Assembly: GCF_019879105.1 (NCBI RefSeq)
Contig: NZ_CP082249.1
Span: forward strand, 2,480,001-2,544,000
Direction: 5' to 3'
DNA: 64,000 nt
From: Natrinema sp. SYSU A 869
Lineage (GTDB): Archaea > Halobacteriota > Halobacteria > Halobacteriales > Natrialbaceae
Shown piece by piece: positions 1 to 8,827 of this stretch. The notes under the pieces are model-generated. The model did not search any database. It worked only from the letters and a program-made list of their open reading frames with translations, and was not told the DNA's origin. Positions within the stretch are counted from its first letter, which is position 1. Each line of letters opens with the position of its first letter. The translations under genes and the position numbers were made by a program.

Positions 1-366
1 CACGCCGTAGCCCTTGCGCGCGTAGTTCGAGAGCGCGATGTCGACCGCACCGCCTTCGAGTCCCGACGCGCCGATGACCTGCCCCATCGAAACGGGGTCG
101 GCGTCGGCACCGGCCTCGAGAGCGGCCTCGTAGAGCCGAATCTCGGGTAGTCTCTCCGCAACGTAGTCACGCCCCTCGTCGGTGAGCGCGACCGTTTCAT
201 CGACACGTTCGCTGACGGCGACCAGCCCCTTGTCCTCGAGCTCGAAGACGGCCCCAGTGACGGTTTCGGGCGGGAGGTCGGTCGCCGCGGCGAGGGCGTC
301 GACGGACGTTGCCTCGTCCGCATTCGCGGCCTCTACGACCGCGACCTGTTGTGCTGGAAGTTGCAT
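1..366 (-). CDS. pheS: Phenylalanine--tRNA ligase alpha subunit, N-terminal part (partial)
   Basis: The visible 122 codons are the N-terminus; the gene runs off the left edge. The protein begins MQLPAQQVAVVEAANADEA and continues through winged-helix-like segments (LPPETVTGAVFELEDKGLV, then LTDEGRDYVAERLPE), the layout of the DNA/tRNA-binding N-terminal region of archaeal PheS. PheS pairs with PheT to charge tRNA-Phe in the cytoplasm. The catalytic domain lies outside the window. Co-orientation with trpS at 2219-3799, with one unknown gene between, fits the usual haloarchaeal neighbourhood. The ATG at 364-366 is the only sensible start, since the upstream sequence breaks similarity. Confidence 0.82.
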   Translation of the reverse strand, partial: MQLPAQQVAVVEAANADEATSVDALAAATDLPPETVTGAVFELEDKGLVAVSERVDETVALTDEGRDYVAERLPEIRLYEAALEAGADADPVSMGQVIGASGLEGGAVDIALSNYARKGYGV

Positions 367-720
367 TCGCTTATCTGCATTGCCGTGGGTCGGTCAGTTA
401 GCGGTTCCGACTCCGGTCGACGTCGACTCTCGACTATCTCCGCGACTGGGCGTCACGATGTCCGCGAACCGAACGCGGACGGCTCTCGAGCCGACGATAC
501 TGCACGGACGGTTTCGCCGCGAGCGACCGAATCGGTCGCTCCCGGGTCCACCGGCCCGGACTCACCGGGCGAAGAAGAAGCCGAATCCCGACCGCTGGCG
601 CTGTGGCTGAGTATCGACACTGGCACGGACGTGGGATTCGGGTGCCATACTCGGTGGCACTCGCGAGTCGACTAAAAACGTTGTGATACGTCTCACCACA
701 CCACTACCGACGACCGCCGC
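367..720. other. Intergenic gap, no gene seen
   Basis: 354 bases between the unknown gene at 721-2100 and pheS, both leftward. Open frames here have no family resemblance and no start signals. It presumably holds the pheS promoter, but I cannot point to a convincing TATA box. Confidence 0.5.
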
Positions 721-2100
721 CTATCCCTCGGACACCCGCGTCGTCTCGAGCGAGCCGCTATCGACCCACTCGAAGCCGGACTGTTCGGCGGTCGCGGTCG
801 TCTCGGGGACCTCCACGGGCGCACACCCGTCGGCGAACTCGATGCGCGTCTCCGCGGACTCGGTGGCCGGCAGTTCCGGAAGGAAGTCGTCGTCCTCGAG
901 TAGCCCGCGGACGGAGACGGTCCCGCCTGCGTCGAGCGCCGCGCCGAGCGCGCGGTACCGGTCGTCGTCGGCCTGTGGGTCGAGGTCCGTACCGAACGAG
1001 TCGTTGCTGACCCGTGCTCTTTGGCTGGTCCCCGAGAGTGTCCCGAACCCATCCGAATTCGTCTCGTCTTCGTCCGCGCTCGTCGCTCGATCCTCGCGAC
1101 TCGAGTCGTCCGCCGGTCCCGAGTCGCCGCGGTCACCCGTTGCGGAGTCGCGCTCTGCGGAGCGGTCTGAATCCTCATTGTGACGCCGCGACACGTCAGG
1201 CGAACCCCGAAGTTCGAATCCGTTGATCTCGCTCGCGGGCGCTGTCGTGGTCGATCGTTCCGAGGTGGCCGTCGACGCCGAGCCGGTCGTCGCGTCGCTC
1301 GAGAACTCCGCGGACGATGCCGTCGAATCTGATTCTGATTCCGGTCGCGCGGACGGTTCAGCTTCGTCGATGAGTGTGCCGATGTCGGATGTCGGTTCGC
1401 TCGGTCGACGCGTGTGCCCCTCGAGCGCCCACGGCGGCCACGGATCGTCGGCATCAGTGCCGGCTCCGATGTCGATCTGCCCGTCCGATTCGTCGCCGGC
1501 AGTGGGGACGTACGCTGCGAGTCCGTGCTCCGGAAGCAAGGGTCGATCGACGACCTCGATTCGCTGGCCGTAGCGATCGCGGAGTCGCTCGAGTTCGCTC
1601 CGTTCGACCAGTGCAGCGCGCCAGCGGTCAACGCCCGACGAAAGGAGGACGAACCGCGCGTCGGTTCCCGAAAGGATCGCGTCGTCGATCGTCCGGAGGA
1701 CGGCCGGGAGGTTGTCGGTCCCGAGCGGCGTCTCGGGAGAGGTGATCGTCGCCTCCCGTACTCGGCTGCGGGGATCCGTCGCAGTCAGTGCCAGCCCGTC
1801 TCGCGTAGCCGAGACCTCGAGCGACCAGCCGATCGCCTCGAAGACAGCCACGAGTTCGGACTCGAGGTCGGCCCGCGAGTATCGGGCCGCACACGCGAGG
1901 CCGCGGTCGCTCTGTGCAATCGTCCGGCGGAGCACCGTTGTCCGATCGACGCCCGTCGCGAGCGTGTTGGCCAGCGCCGCCTCGAGAGTGTCGTCACCGG
2001 ACGTGTTCCGTCGAACGTCCGTTGCCGTGACGCCGAACGCGCCGAGGATATCGGCACAGACCAGTCGGTCGTCGGTGGACGCACGGCGGTACGGGGCCAT
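721..2100 (-). CDS. Acidic haloarchaeal protein of unknown function between trpS and pheS
   Basis: A 459-residue protein I do not recognise beyond a conserved haloarchaeal type. Residues 1-230 look folded, with alternating helices and strands and a mid-region resembling a small alpha/beta domain (RFVLLSSGVDRWRAALVE, then a PLLPEHGLAAYVP stretch). Residues 235-385 are a low-complexity Ser/Asp/Thr/Arg linker. The last 75 residues regain structure (VSVRGLLEDDDFLPELPA). No signal peptide or membrane segment is evident. The ATG at 2098-2100 sits about 30 bases downstream of a TATATAT box at 2129-2135, consistent with a leaderless transcript. Coding in this frame is supported by acidic composition and the uninterrupted length. 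Confidence 0.72.
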   Translation of the reverse strand: MAPYRRASTDDRLVCADILGAFGVTATDVRRNTSGDDTLEAALANTLATGVDRTTVLRRTIAQSDRGLACAARYSRADLESELVAVFEAIGWSLEVSATRDGLALTATDPRSRVREATITSPETPLGTDNLPAVLRTIDDAILSGTDARFVLLSSGVDRWRAALVERSELERLRDRYGQRIEVVDRPLLPEHGLAAYVPTAGDESDGQIDIGAGTDADDPWPPWALEGHTRRPSEPTSDIGTLIDEAEPSARPESESDSTASSAEFSSDATTGSASTATSERSTTTAPASEINGFELRGSPDVSRRHNEDSDRSAERDSATGDRGDSGPADDSSREDRATSADEDETNSDGFGTLSGTSQRARVSNDSFGTDLDPQADDDRYRALGAALDAGGTVSVRGLLEDDDFLPELPATESAETRIEFADGCAPVEVPETTATAEQSGFEWVDSGSLETTRVSEG

Positions 2101-2128
2101 CGTGGCTCACGGTTCCACGACTGCCCGT

Positions 2129-2135
2129 ATATATC
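2129..2135 (-). promoter_or_regulatory. TATA box for the 721-2100 gene
   Basis: A TATATAT run centred about 32 bases upstream of the ATG at 2100, the spacing expected for a leaderless archaeal promoter. Confidence 0.6.
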
Positions 2136-2218
2136 TTCGTCAGACGCCAAAATGTATGTCTGTCCCCTGCCGAACCGATCCGCGAAAGCCGTCACGGAAG
2201 CGGCCGGTATGCTCCGCG

Positions 2219-3799
2219 TTAGCGACGCCGCGGCGACTCGAGTTCGATATCCGCGTCCTCGAGTAGTCCCTTGACTTCCTCGCGTTTCTCCTGATGTTCT
2301 TCGAGGAAGTCCTTCATGAGTTGGGCGGCCTGTTCCTTGCAGTCGCCACAGAGGCGCTCGCCGCCGACACACTCGTCGTAGACACGCTTGGCGAACTCGT
2401 CGTCGTCACCGGCCAGTAGGTAGGCGTAGAGCTCGTAGACGGGACACTCATCGGCTTTCCCGCCCTTCTCGCGCTGTTCTTCGGCGGTTTCGCGGCCGCC
2501 GGTCGTGGCCGACTTCACCTTACTGTAGCCGTCCTCAGGGTCGTCCAGCAGCGAGATGTGACTCGCCGGGATTGAGGAGGACATCTTGCCGCCGGTGAGC
2601 CCGGTCATGAACCGGTGGTAGATCGACGAGGGCGGCTGGAACCCGTAGCCGCCGTTGTCGACCTCGACCTCGCGGGCGAGTTCCTCGGCCGCGGCGCGGT
2701 CAATCTCGAAGGCATCGATGTGGCTCTCGTAGACCCGCTTTTCGCCGTCGATGGCGTCGATCAGCGCGTCAAAGGCCTCGTCGGTCGCCCGCCGGTCGAA
2801 AAACCGGGTTCGTGGTCGGACCGGTTCCATCCCCGCCTCCTCGAGCTTCGTCAACACTGAACTCAGCGTGTCGGCGCTGACGTCGAGCTCCGACAGCGGC
2901 GTCTCTTCGATCGTCTCGGCGACGTGGACACAACGGAGGTCGTCGTCGTCGAAGTCGGCGGGCTCGAGTCGCTCATAGAACCCGGCGACCAGCGCGCGTT
3001 CCTCGGGGTCAAGTTCGAAGCTAGCGTAGGCCTCGCTGACCTTGAAGAAGCGCATCCGTTCAGCGAGGTCCCGGGCCAGTCGGACGTGGGGATCCTGGTC
3101 CGGGCCGACCGGAATCACGGTCGGTTTGGGCTCCTCGAGTTGCGGGTAGAGGATGTCGGCCATCTGGGTGACAACGGACTGCATGTGAGAAACGTCGGTC
3201 TCGCCGTCGAAGCCGTAGATCGCCTGAAACTCCGAGAAGTTGGCTTCCGCGCCGAGATCGAAGGCCAGATCCTGGACCTCGCGGTTGGTCGACTGGCGGT
3301 AGAGTTCGCCCTCCTCGGGGTCGAAGCCGAGTGCGAGCAGGGACAACAAGTAGTTACGCGCGTGCTCGTCGATCTCCTCCCAGCTCATCCCGCGGGCGGA
3401 GTTGGCCTCGAGGTCGGCGATCAGCCCGTAAGCGTCGGCTCCCTGTTGTTGGTGCCAGATGATTTCGTCGAAGACCAGCTTGTGGCCGATATGGGGATCA
3501 CCGGTGGGCATGAACCCGGAGAGGACGGCCGCCGGCTCGTCGTTCTGTAAGGCCTCCGCGACCGGTCGGTAGTCGCGGTGGCCGAAGATGACGCCCCGGC
3601 GCATCAGGTAGTGCGGATTCGGGACTTCTCCCAAGAGGTCATCGAACTCCTCGATACCGAACTCCTCGAACAGGTTCCGGTAGTCGGAGACGCTCGAGGA
3701 ACCCCAGGGGTCCAGCGCGACGTCGTCTGCACCTGCAGCGCCGCCGTCGGTCATCGGTTCCCCTGACTCGGACTCCTCGAGTGGGTCGTCTCCGGTCAT
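2219..3799 (-). CDS. trpS: Tryptophan--tRNA ligase
   Basis: Class I aminoacyl-tRNA synthetase charging tRNA-Trp. The HIGH-type signature is in MPTGDPHIGH (about residues 98-106) and the KMSKS-type loop is GGKMSSSIPASH (about residue 405), both essential for ATP and adenylate handling. The 526-residue length matches archaeal/eukaryotic-type TrpRS with an acidic halophilic N-terminal extension. A Cys-rich patch near the C-terminus (CVGGERLCGDC) resembles the conserved cysteines of archaeal TrpRS. It lies upstream of the unknown gene and pheS on the same strand. The start at 3797-3799 is the first ATG after the divergent promoter region shared with the methyltransferase gene. Confidence 0.95.
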   Translation of the reverse strand: MTGDDPLEESESGEPMTDGGAAGADDVALDPWGSSSVSDYRNLFEEFGIEEFDDLLGEVPNPHYLMRRGVIFGHRDYRPVAEALQNDEPAAVLSGFMPTGDPHIGHKLVFDEIIWHQQQGADAYGLIADLEANSARGMSWEEIDEHARNYLLSLLALGFDPEEGELYRQSTNREVQDLAFDLGAEANFSEFQAIYGFDGETDVSHMQSVVTQMADILYPQLEEPKPTVIPVGPDQDPHVRLARDLAERMRFFKVSEAYASFELDPEERALVAGFYERLEPADFDDDDLRCVHVAETIEETPLSELDVSADTLSSVLTKLEEAGMEPVRPRTRFFDRRATDEAFDALIDAIDGEKRVYESHIDAFEIDRAAAEELAREVEVDNGGYGFQPPSSIYHRFMTGLTGGKMSSSIPASHISLLDDPEDGYSKVKSATTGGRETAEEQREKGGKADECPVYELYAYLLAGDDDEFAKRVYDECVGGERLCGDCKEQAAQLMKDFLEEHQEKREEVKGLLEDADIELESPRRR

Positions 3800-3904
3800 T
3801 AGGTGCGTTTTGGCGCGCCAGCGCGCAAAAGCCTTCGGCTTCGGCGCCGCCGAAATATTCGGTCACCGAGAGTAATGTCGGTGCGCCCCGAACGTCGATC
3901 ACCG

Positions 3905-4300
3905 ATGCAGATTCAGCTATTCGGGCGCGAGCAGGAGATCGACGGGTCGACGATCGACGCGAAGCCGGAGGCGATCCGCGAGCAGATGCGGGAGTACGAG
4001 GCCGGCGAGCGGATGGTGTTCGACCTCGAGATCGAGTTTCCCGACGACTTCACGGGAACCGTCATGCGGACGATGACGGCGATTCCGGCCGGCGAAACTC
4101 GAACGTACGGGGAGATCGCGTCGGAACTCGACAGCGCACCGATCGCCGTCGGGCAGGCCTGCGGCCGCAATCCGGTTCCCGTGATCGTGCCCTGTCACCG
4201 GATCGTCGGCGCGGACTCGCTCACCGGCTACGCGGGCGGACTGGAGTTGAAACGGCAGTTGCTCGAGCACGAGGGGGCCGCGATACCGGGCGACCCGTAG
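3905..4300 (+). CDS. ogt: Methylated-DNA--protein-cysteine methyltransferase
   Basis: Suicide DNA-repair protein that moves an alkyl group from O6-alkylguanine onto its own cysteine. The 131-residue protein has the family core: the helix-turn-helix region TRTYGEIASELDSAPIAVGQA, the arginine-finger neighbourhood CGRNPVPVIVPCHRIVG, and the acceptor cysteine in PCHR (C97). Glycine GYAGGLELKRQLLEHEG closes the domain. I chose the ATG at 3905 because upstream in-frame residues are Arg-rich and non-conserved. The gene diverges from trpS and is followed after 38 bases by the ornithine-cyclodeaminase relative, possibly cotranscribed. Confidence 0.93.
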   Translation: MQIQLFGREQEIDGSTIDAKPEAIREQMREYEAGERMVFDLEIEFPDDFTGTVMRTMTAIPAGETRTYGEIASELDSAPIAVGQACGRNPVPVIVPCHRIVGADSLTGYAGGLELKRQLLEHEGAAIPGDP

Positions 4301-4338
4301 CGGTTCGGTTCTCGAACGATTCCCGCGCCGCACCTGTT

Positions 4339-5295
4339 ATGGGATCTCCGACTGATACGTCGATCGTGACCGACTTTCCGATCCTGACGGACGGCGATAT
4401 CTACTCGCAGTTCGACTACGAGGGGGTCGTCGACGCCATTCGCGACGCGTTCGCGGAACGAGCCGCCGGCACGCTCGAGGCCCCGCCGCGCTGGCACGTC
4501 GACGCCGGCGAGGGAGAACTCGTCTTCACTGCGGGTGCCGCAACTGGTTCCGCTAACGCCGCCGGTTTCCGAGTCTACGAAACTCATCCCGAATCCGGCG
4601 ACGGGCACACGGAACTGGTGGCGGTCTTCGACGCGACGACCGGCGCGTTCGCGGGCCTGATCGTCGGCCACGCGATCGGTGGCCTCCGCACCGGGGGCAT
4701 CGGCGGCGTCGCGATCGACTGCCTCGCTCGCGGGGAGAGCGAGACGCTCGGAGTTCTCGGGTCGGGCTTCCAGGCTCGAGCGCAGGTCGGCGCGGCGTGT
4801 GCGGTTCGGGACTTCGAGGAGGTTCTAGTCTACAGTCCGAGCGATGAGAGCCGCGAGTCCTTCGCTAAGACGGCCGACGGCGAAGTCGAACCACCCGTTC
4901 GCGCGGTCGATGACCCCGAACCGGTCGTCTGCGAGGCCGACGCGCTCGTCTGTGCGACGAACAGCGAGAAACCGGTCTTCGACGCCGACTGGCTCGAGTC
5001 CGGCACCCACGTGACGACGATCGGCCCGCGGTTCGACGACGCCCACGAACTCCCGCTCGGGGTCGTCGATCGCGCCGACGTCATCGCGACCGATTCACTG
5101 CCGCAGGTCGAAGACTACGATCGGCCGTACATCGTCGCGGGCGAGGACCGCGAGCGGCTGGTCGAACTCGCGGACGCGCTCGAGGACCCGGGACTCGGAC
5201 GGCAGCGTGAGGACGACGTCACACTCTTTTGCTCGGTCGGATTGGCGGGGACGGAAGTCATCTTGGGGACGCGGTTCCTCGAGAGATTCGCGTAG
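4339..5295 (+). CDS. Ornithine cyclodeaminase / mu-crystallin family protein
   Basis: A 318-residue NAD(P)-dependent enzyme of the ornithine cyclodeaminase/alanine dehydrogenase family. Visible marks are the N-terminal substrate domain (LTDGDIYSQFDYEGVVDAIRDAF), the RTGGIGGVA stretch, and the Rossmann nucleotide-binding loop LGVLGSGFQARAQV near residues 134-147, followed by the family's LVCATNS and GTHVTTIGPR segments. Substrate cannot be assigned: members act on ornithine, alanine, or other imines. The start is the ATG at 4339; longer in-frame readings run through the methyltransferase gene in another frame and are spurious. It lies just downstream of the methyltransferase on the same strand. 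Confidence 0.88.
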   Translation: MGSPTDTSIVTDFPILTDGDIYSQFDYEGVVDAIRDAFAERAAGTLEAPPRWHVDAGEGELVFTAGAATGSANAAGFRVYETHPESGDGHTELVAVFDATTGAFAGLIVGHAIGGLRTGGIGGVAIDCLARGESETLGVLGSGFQARAQVGAACAVRDFEEVLVYSPSDESRESFAKTADGEVEPPVRAVDDPEPVVCEADALVCATNSEKPVFDADWLESGTHVTTIGPRFDDAHELPLGVVDRADVIATDSLPQVEDYDRPYIVAGEDRERLVELADALEDPGLGRQREDDVTLFCSVGLAGTEVILGTRFLERFA

Positions 5296-5351
5296 CTCGG
5301 GCGACGAACTGGCGGAGCGATTCTGTGAGCTACTGGGAGCCGAAGTCGACG

Positions 5352-6515
5352 TTAGTCGGCTTGGTCGGCTCGGTCAGCCCGGTCGACCACTGTCCGCAAC
5401 TCCGCGATCCGATCCGATTCGACGCCGGCGAGGACGACCGCCGCGAAGACGCGGTCGCCGTCGGGCCGGGGCGCGTCGCCGCCGAGGATGCCCGAGCCGT
5501 CGATGGCCGACTCGAGGGTTCGCCGGCCCTCGGCGATCGCCCGTCGGTTGAGCCACGCCGGCGGCCCGCCGACGATCAGCAGTCCGCGCTCGGCCGTTTC
5601 GGGGTCGCACTCGAGGGTAAGTTTTCCGCGGATTCCCTTTCGGACCACGGTCTCGATGGCGCTGACCGCCTCGCTCGTGTCGACGTCCGGCTCTGCCGAG
5701 AGGAGCCCGAGGCCAAATCGCGAGCCGCTCGTCTCGACCGTCTGGTCGCCGTAGCCGAGTGTGATGACGGCCGACTGGTCGCCCGCGATTCGGCGGATGT
5801 CGCTTGCGTCGATGACGGTCTGGGCGACCGATCCCGCCGAACCGCCACCGCCGGCAAAAATGGCCGCGATGCGCGTCGCCAGTTCGCGGTTACAGCGGTC
5901 GCGACCGTCGGCGAGCGCTTCGCCGGGGCGGAGCCAGTCCTCGTTGTCGAACGTGATGATCGCGCTCGCGACCCCGTCGAGTCGCTCGAGGGTGGCGACG
6001 GCGTTCGCCGCCGCATTCGGTCGCGGCGGCGCGTCGTCGGGAGCGATCGAATCGCTCGCACGAGGTCCGCCTCCCGACGCGTCTGCCGCGGCGTCGAACT
6101 CGCGGTCGGCCGGCAGCGTCGCGAGGACGTAGACCGGCGCGTCGGACCGCTGCTGGAGCGTTGAGACGAGCGCAGGGACCGCTCCGCCGCCGGTCGCCCC
6201 GCCGAGGCCGACCGCGACGAGAATCCCGTCGGCCGCCCCCGATGTGGGTCGGTCCACGCTCTCGAGGAGGTCGTCGGCGTGGTCCCGGCCGACGGTCCGA
6301 CCCCGCTCGAGATCGCCCTCAAGGCCGCCGTCGATGTTATCGGGGCCGTACCGAGACCGGTTCGATTCGGGGATAACGGTCCTGTTCAGATCGTTCTCAT
6401 CGGTATCGAACGCGACGATGTCGGTGAGAAACGAGTGGTCGGTCGGCTCCGCGGCCCGGATCGCGTCGGCGATCCGACAGCCCGCGCCGCCGACGCCGAT
6501 CACCTCGAGTTGCAT
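5352..6515 (-). CDS. Tubulin/FtsZ superfamily (CetZ-like) GTPase
   Basis: A 387-residue protein beginning MQLEVIGVGGAGCRIADAI, the first nucleotide-binding loop of FtsZ/CetZ proteins. Residues near 105-115 (VGLGGATGGGAVP) match the tubulin signature GGGTGxG with an Ala in place of the third Gly, and FDTDENDLNRTV parallels the T2/T3 loop region. The C-terminal half (RGKLTLECDP onward) would be the activation domain. CetZ proteins shape haloarchaeal cells; FtsZ divides them. The sequence is divergent from canonical CetZ1/CetZ2, with an inserted Ala/Asp/Pro-rich segment near residue 150-170, so the exact role is unknown. endA lies upstream on the same strand. Confidence 0.78.
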   Translation of the reverse strand: MQLEVIGVGGAGCRIADAIRAAEPTDHSFLTDIVAFDTDENDLNRTVIPESNRSRYGPDNIDGGLEGDLERGRTVGRDHADDLLESVDRPTSGAADGILVAVGLGGATGGGAVPALVSTLQQRSDAPVYVLATLPADREFDAAADASGGGPRASDSIAPDDAPPRPNAAANAVATLERLDGVASAIITFDNEDWLRPGEALADGRDRCNRELATRIAAIFAGGGGSAGSVAQTVIDASDIRRIAGDQSAVITLGYGDQTVETSGSRFGLGLLSAEPDVDTSEAVSAIETVVRKGIRGKLTLECDPETAERGLLIVGGPPAWLNRRAIAEGRRTLESAIDGSGILGGDAPRPDGDRVFAAVVLAGVESDRIAELRTVVDRADRADQAD

Positions 6516-6641
6516 AGTGCGATCCTCGTCCGTCGGGGGTTTCAGGATTCCGCTCGCGCGGACCGTTGTTCGGCACGGGTCGGCATGGATTTCCGGTGTG
6601 TCGTCGGCGTAATGACGTCGATGTGCCGCTTGGCGGCCGGA

Positions 6642-7718
6642 TCAGGGCGTCAGCCGCTCGAGCGACCACCACTTGATTTCTGCGCGTCCGTCGGATCCCT
6701 CACCCACCAGCGCGAAGACCATCGTCTTCCGAACGCCGTGTGCGAGCCGAACGTCCAGCGCCAGATCCCGTGGCTCGAAGACGTACTCGGCGGGATGGAC
6801 GCGAACGAGAAACTCAGAGTGGCCGAGGTCCTCGACGGACTCCACGTCGGCGTAGGTCCGAAAGTCAGCGCCGAACTTGTATCCTGTCTTGGGGACGACA
6901 CCGCGTTCCCGGAGCGCCGTGTAGACGGTCAGTCGCCGATCGAAGCGCTCGCCCTCGACCTCGCGGCCCCGATCGCGGACCGTGTCGGGCTCAAGGCTGA
7001 TCGCGCCCCGTTCGGCGAGGTAGGCCGCCTCAAGCAGGGAACACTGCAGTGTCGGCTCATCGTACTCCCGACCCTCGAGTGGCTGGCCGTAGAACGTCTG
7101 CTCGTAGAGATTGAGCGGCGGCTCCCAGACGACGACCCGGTCGGCAAGCAGGTCGGCCGCACAGCCCTCGGGCAGTGCGGCGTCGGAGTCCGAGGTGCCC
7201 GTCGGATCGCGGCGGCCGACCTCGAAATAGGTAATTTCGCTCTCCTCGTCGACGACAGCTAGGACTCCCTCTCGGAGCTCGGCGGCGGGAATATCGGTTC
7301 GTTCGCCGATGATCCGCAAGCCGTAGGCGATTTCGCCGTCGCCGGGCCCCTTCCCCCGCGGGAACACTGCGAAGTCGGCCTCGCCGCCGGGCGGGTCCGA
7401 CACCCACGGCTTCGCGGCCGGCGAGAGGTAGAAGCCCCGCGATCGCAGATCCGCGTAGACGAGAAATCGAACGCCGAAATCGTCGCCGGGCTCGCGGGCG
7501 ATGAACTCCCGGAATCCCAGCCGTTCGCCGCTCGCGGTATTCACGACCGCCTCGAGGTCGCCCCGATACAGAAGATGAGCCGCTTCCACGGGTGCGAGAG
7601 CGATTTCGTTCCCCTCGAGCGGGTAGCCGTAGCCTCGCGAGTCGTGATACCGTTGGCGTGCGTCGCCGCCTACGTGGACGACCCCCTCGTCCACGTCAAA
7701 CCGCCCCTCGAGTGACAT
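6642..7718 (-). CDS. endA: tRNA-splicing endonuclease (tandem-domain EndA)
   Basis: Cuts bulge-helix-bulge motifs in pre-tRNA introns and rRNA processing stems such as those flanking the rRNA genes in this window. The length of about 358 residues is that of the fused two-domain euryarchaeal enzyme. The C-terminal copy carries the catalytic triad context: Tyr in RTYADVES/KTGYKFGADF, His in GHSEFLVRVHP, and Lys in GVRKTMVFAL. The N-terminal half (RGFYLSPAAKPWV, HLLYRGDLEAVV) is the degenerate structural repeat. I placed the start at the ATG 7716-7718 (MSLEGRFDVDEG); an ATG eight codons earlier is possible but its extension is not family-like. Confidence 0.93.
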   Translation of the reverse strand: MSLEGRFDVDEGVVHVGGDARQRYHDSRGYGYPLEGNEIALAPVEAAHLLYRGDLEAVVNTASGERLGFREFIAREPGDDFGVRFLVYADLRSRGFYLSPAAKPWVSDPPGGEADFAVFPRGKGPGDGEIAYGLRIIGERTDIPAAELREGVLAVVDEESEITYFEVGRRDPTGTSDSDAALPEGCAADLLADRVVVWEPPLNLYEQTFYGQPLEGREYDEPTLQCSLLEAAYLAERGAISLEPDTVRDRGREVEGERFDRRLTVYTALRERGVVPKTGYKFGADFRTYADVESVEDLGHSEFLVRVHPAEYVFEPRDLALDVRLAHGVRKTMVFALVGEGSDGRAEIKWWSLERLTP

Positions 7719-7815
7719 AGCCGGGGTTTCGCCGGCCGGCACTAAGTGGCTGCGGATCGATCCCTATTCGTCGTCACTATCGTTTTTGAGGAATCGCGTC
7801 CGAATCGAACACGCT

Positions 7816-7987
7816 GAAAGCCCCTGGTGCGCTCGACTCCCGCGCCTCGCTGCGGTCCTCAGTTGCTCGCTCCGCTCGCTCCTTCCGGTCCTTGCATCGT
7901 CGGGTTTCGTCGAGCAACGGGAGAGCGTTGCTCTCCCGAGCATCGCGGACGCGGGGCGTCCGCTCAGCGCACCAGCCCCTTTCAATC
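7816..7987. repeat. Intergenic hairpin-rich dispersed element
   Basis: A 172-base non-coding block bounded by an inverted 10-mer (ctggtgcgct at 7824-7833 and agcgcaccag at 7966-7975), each flanked by gcccct-type sequence. Inside are two perfect 8-bp stems with 3-base loops: 7919-7937 (arms GGGAGAGC/GCTCTCCC) and 7945-7963 (arms GCGGACGC/GCGTCCGC). A competing stem at 7912-7933 (GAGCAACG/CGTTGCTC) overlaps the first. The same hairpin design reappears at 54592-54773. Open frames across it are by-products of the repeats. Confidence 0.7.
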
Positions 7988-8050
7988 CCGCCCACCGCAG
8001 CGCCGGCTGGTCTTTCGGCTGTAGCGCGGTGGGAGACGACACGTTAGGAG

Positions 8051-8827
8051 TTAGTCGTCGGCGGGGGAGTCGGCCTCGAGCGGGCTCTCGAGTGCGCGAT
8101 CACAGGTTGCGTCGAGACACCGGATGCCGCTGGCAGTCTCGAAGGTTGGGAGCCCGCAGTCGCACTCGCCGTCGACGACGCCGGCGGGGACGGCGAAGCC
8201 GGTGTCGCAGTCGGGGTAGTGCTCACAGCCGGCGATGAGCCCGCCGCGCCGGAGGATTCGGAGGTCGCCGTCGCAGTCCGATTTCGGACACCCCCACTCG
8301 CGGTCGAACGCTTCTTTCACCGCCGCGTCGAGGGACTCACAGCCGCGATCGAGGCAGACGTTGAACGCGAGACCGCGCTCGACACGCATCTTGGGGAGCC
8401 CGCAGTCGCAATCGCACTGTTCGTCGCGGACCGTCGCGTCCGCCGGCACGCCGTAGCGGTCGCCACAGCCGACGCAGTGGACGCCACTCGAGCGCACTAA
8501 CGCCGCGCCGCAGTCGGGACACTCTCCGATGGGCGTCCCGGCCGCGGAGGCCGGGTAGTGAGCGAACCCGTCCTGTTCGTGGGCGGCGATCCGCAGCGTC
8601 TGGTTGTCCTTCTTCGCGACGAGGGTGAAGCCGCCGGTGCGATCGCTCGAGACGCTGTCGGCACGCGTCAGCCACGCGACGGGCTGGTAGCCGTCGATAC
8701 CGTGGACCAGCACGGTGTTGTCCGGTTTGACGATCGTCGTCACTCGGCCGCGGTACTCCTCCCGGTCGGCGTCCTCGGCGATGACGGTACAGTCGCCCGC
8801 GAGCACACGGATTGCGTCGTCGATCAT
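8051..8827 (-). CDS. NucS-type N-terminal domain fused to topoisomerase-like C4 zinc fingers
   Basis: A 258-residue protein with two parts. Residues 1-95 (EYRGRVTTIVKPDNTVLVHG, then YQPVAWLTRAD) resemble the N-terminal DNA-binding and dimerisation domain of the mismatch nuclease NucS/EndoMS, including the KPDxTxLVH and PVxW features. Residues 100-245 hold several Cys4 clusters (CPDCGAALV, CVGCGDRYG, CDCGLPKM, CPKSDCDGDLRILRRG, CDCGLPTF) of the topoisomerase I C-terminal zinc-finger type. The NucS nuclease domain is absent, so nucleic-acid binding is likely but cleavage is not. Function is unassigned. It is separated from endA by the hairpin element. Confidence 0.8.
   Translation of the reverse strand: MIDDAIRVLAGDCTVIAEDADREEYRGRVTTIVKPDNTVLVHGIDGYQPVAWLTRADSVSSDRTGGFTLVAKKDNQTLRIAAHEQDGFAHYPASAAGTPIGECPDCGAALVRSSGVHCVGCGDRYGVPADATVRDEQCDCDCGLPKMRVERGLAFNVCLDRGCESLDAAVKEAFDREWGCPKSDCDGDLRILRRGGLIAGCEHYPDCDTGFAVPAGVVDGECDCGLPTFETASGIRCLDATCDRALESPLEADSPADD

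Noticed and set aside
349-675. A 108-codon rightward ORF upstream of pheS
   Set aside because: It overlaps pheS antisense at its start, has no promoter and no resemblance to a family.
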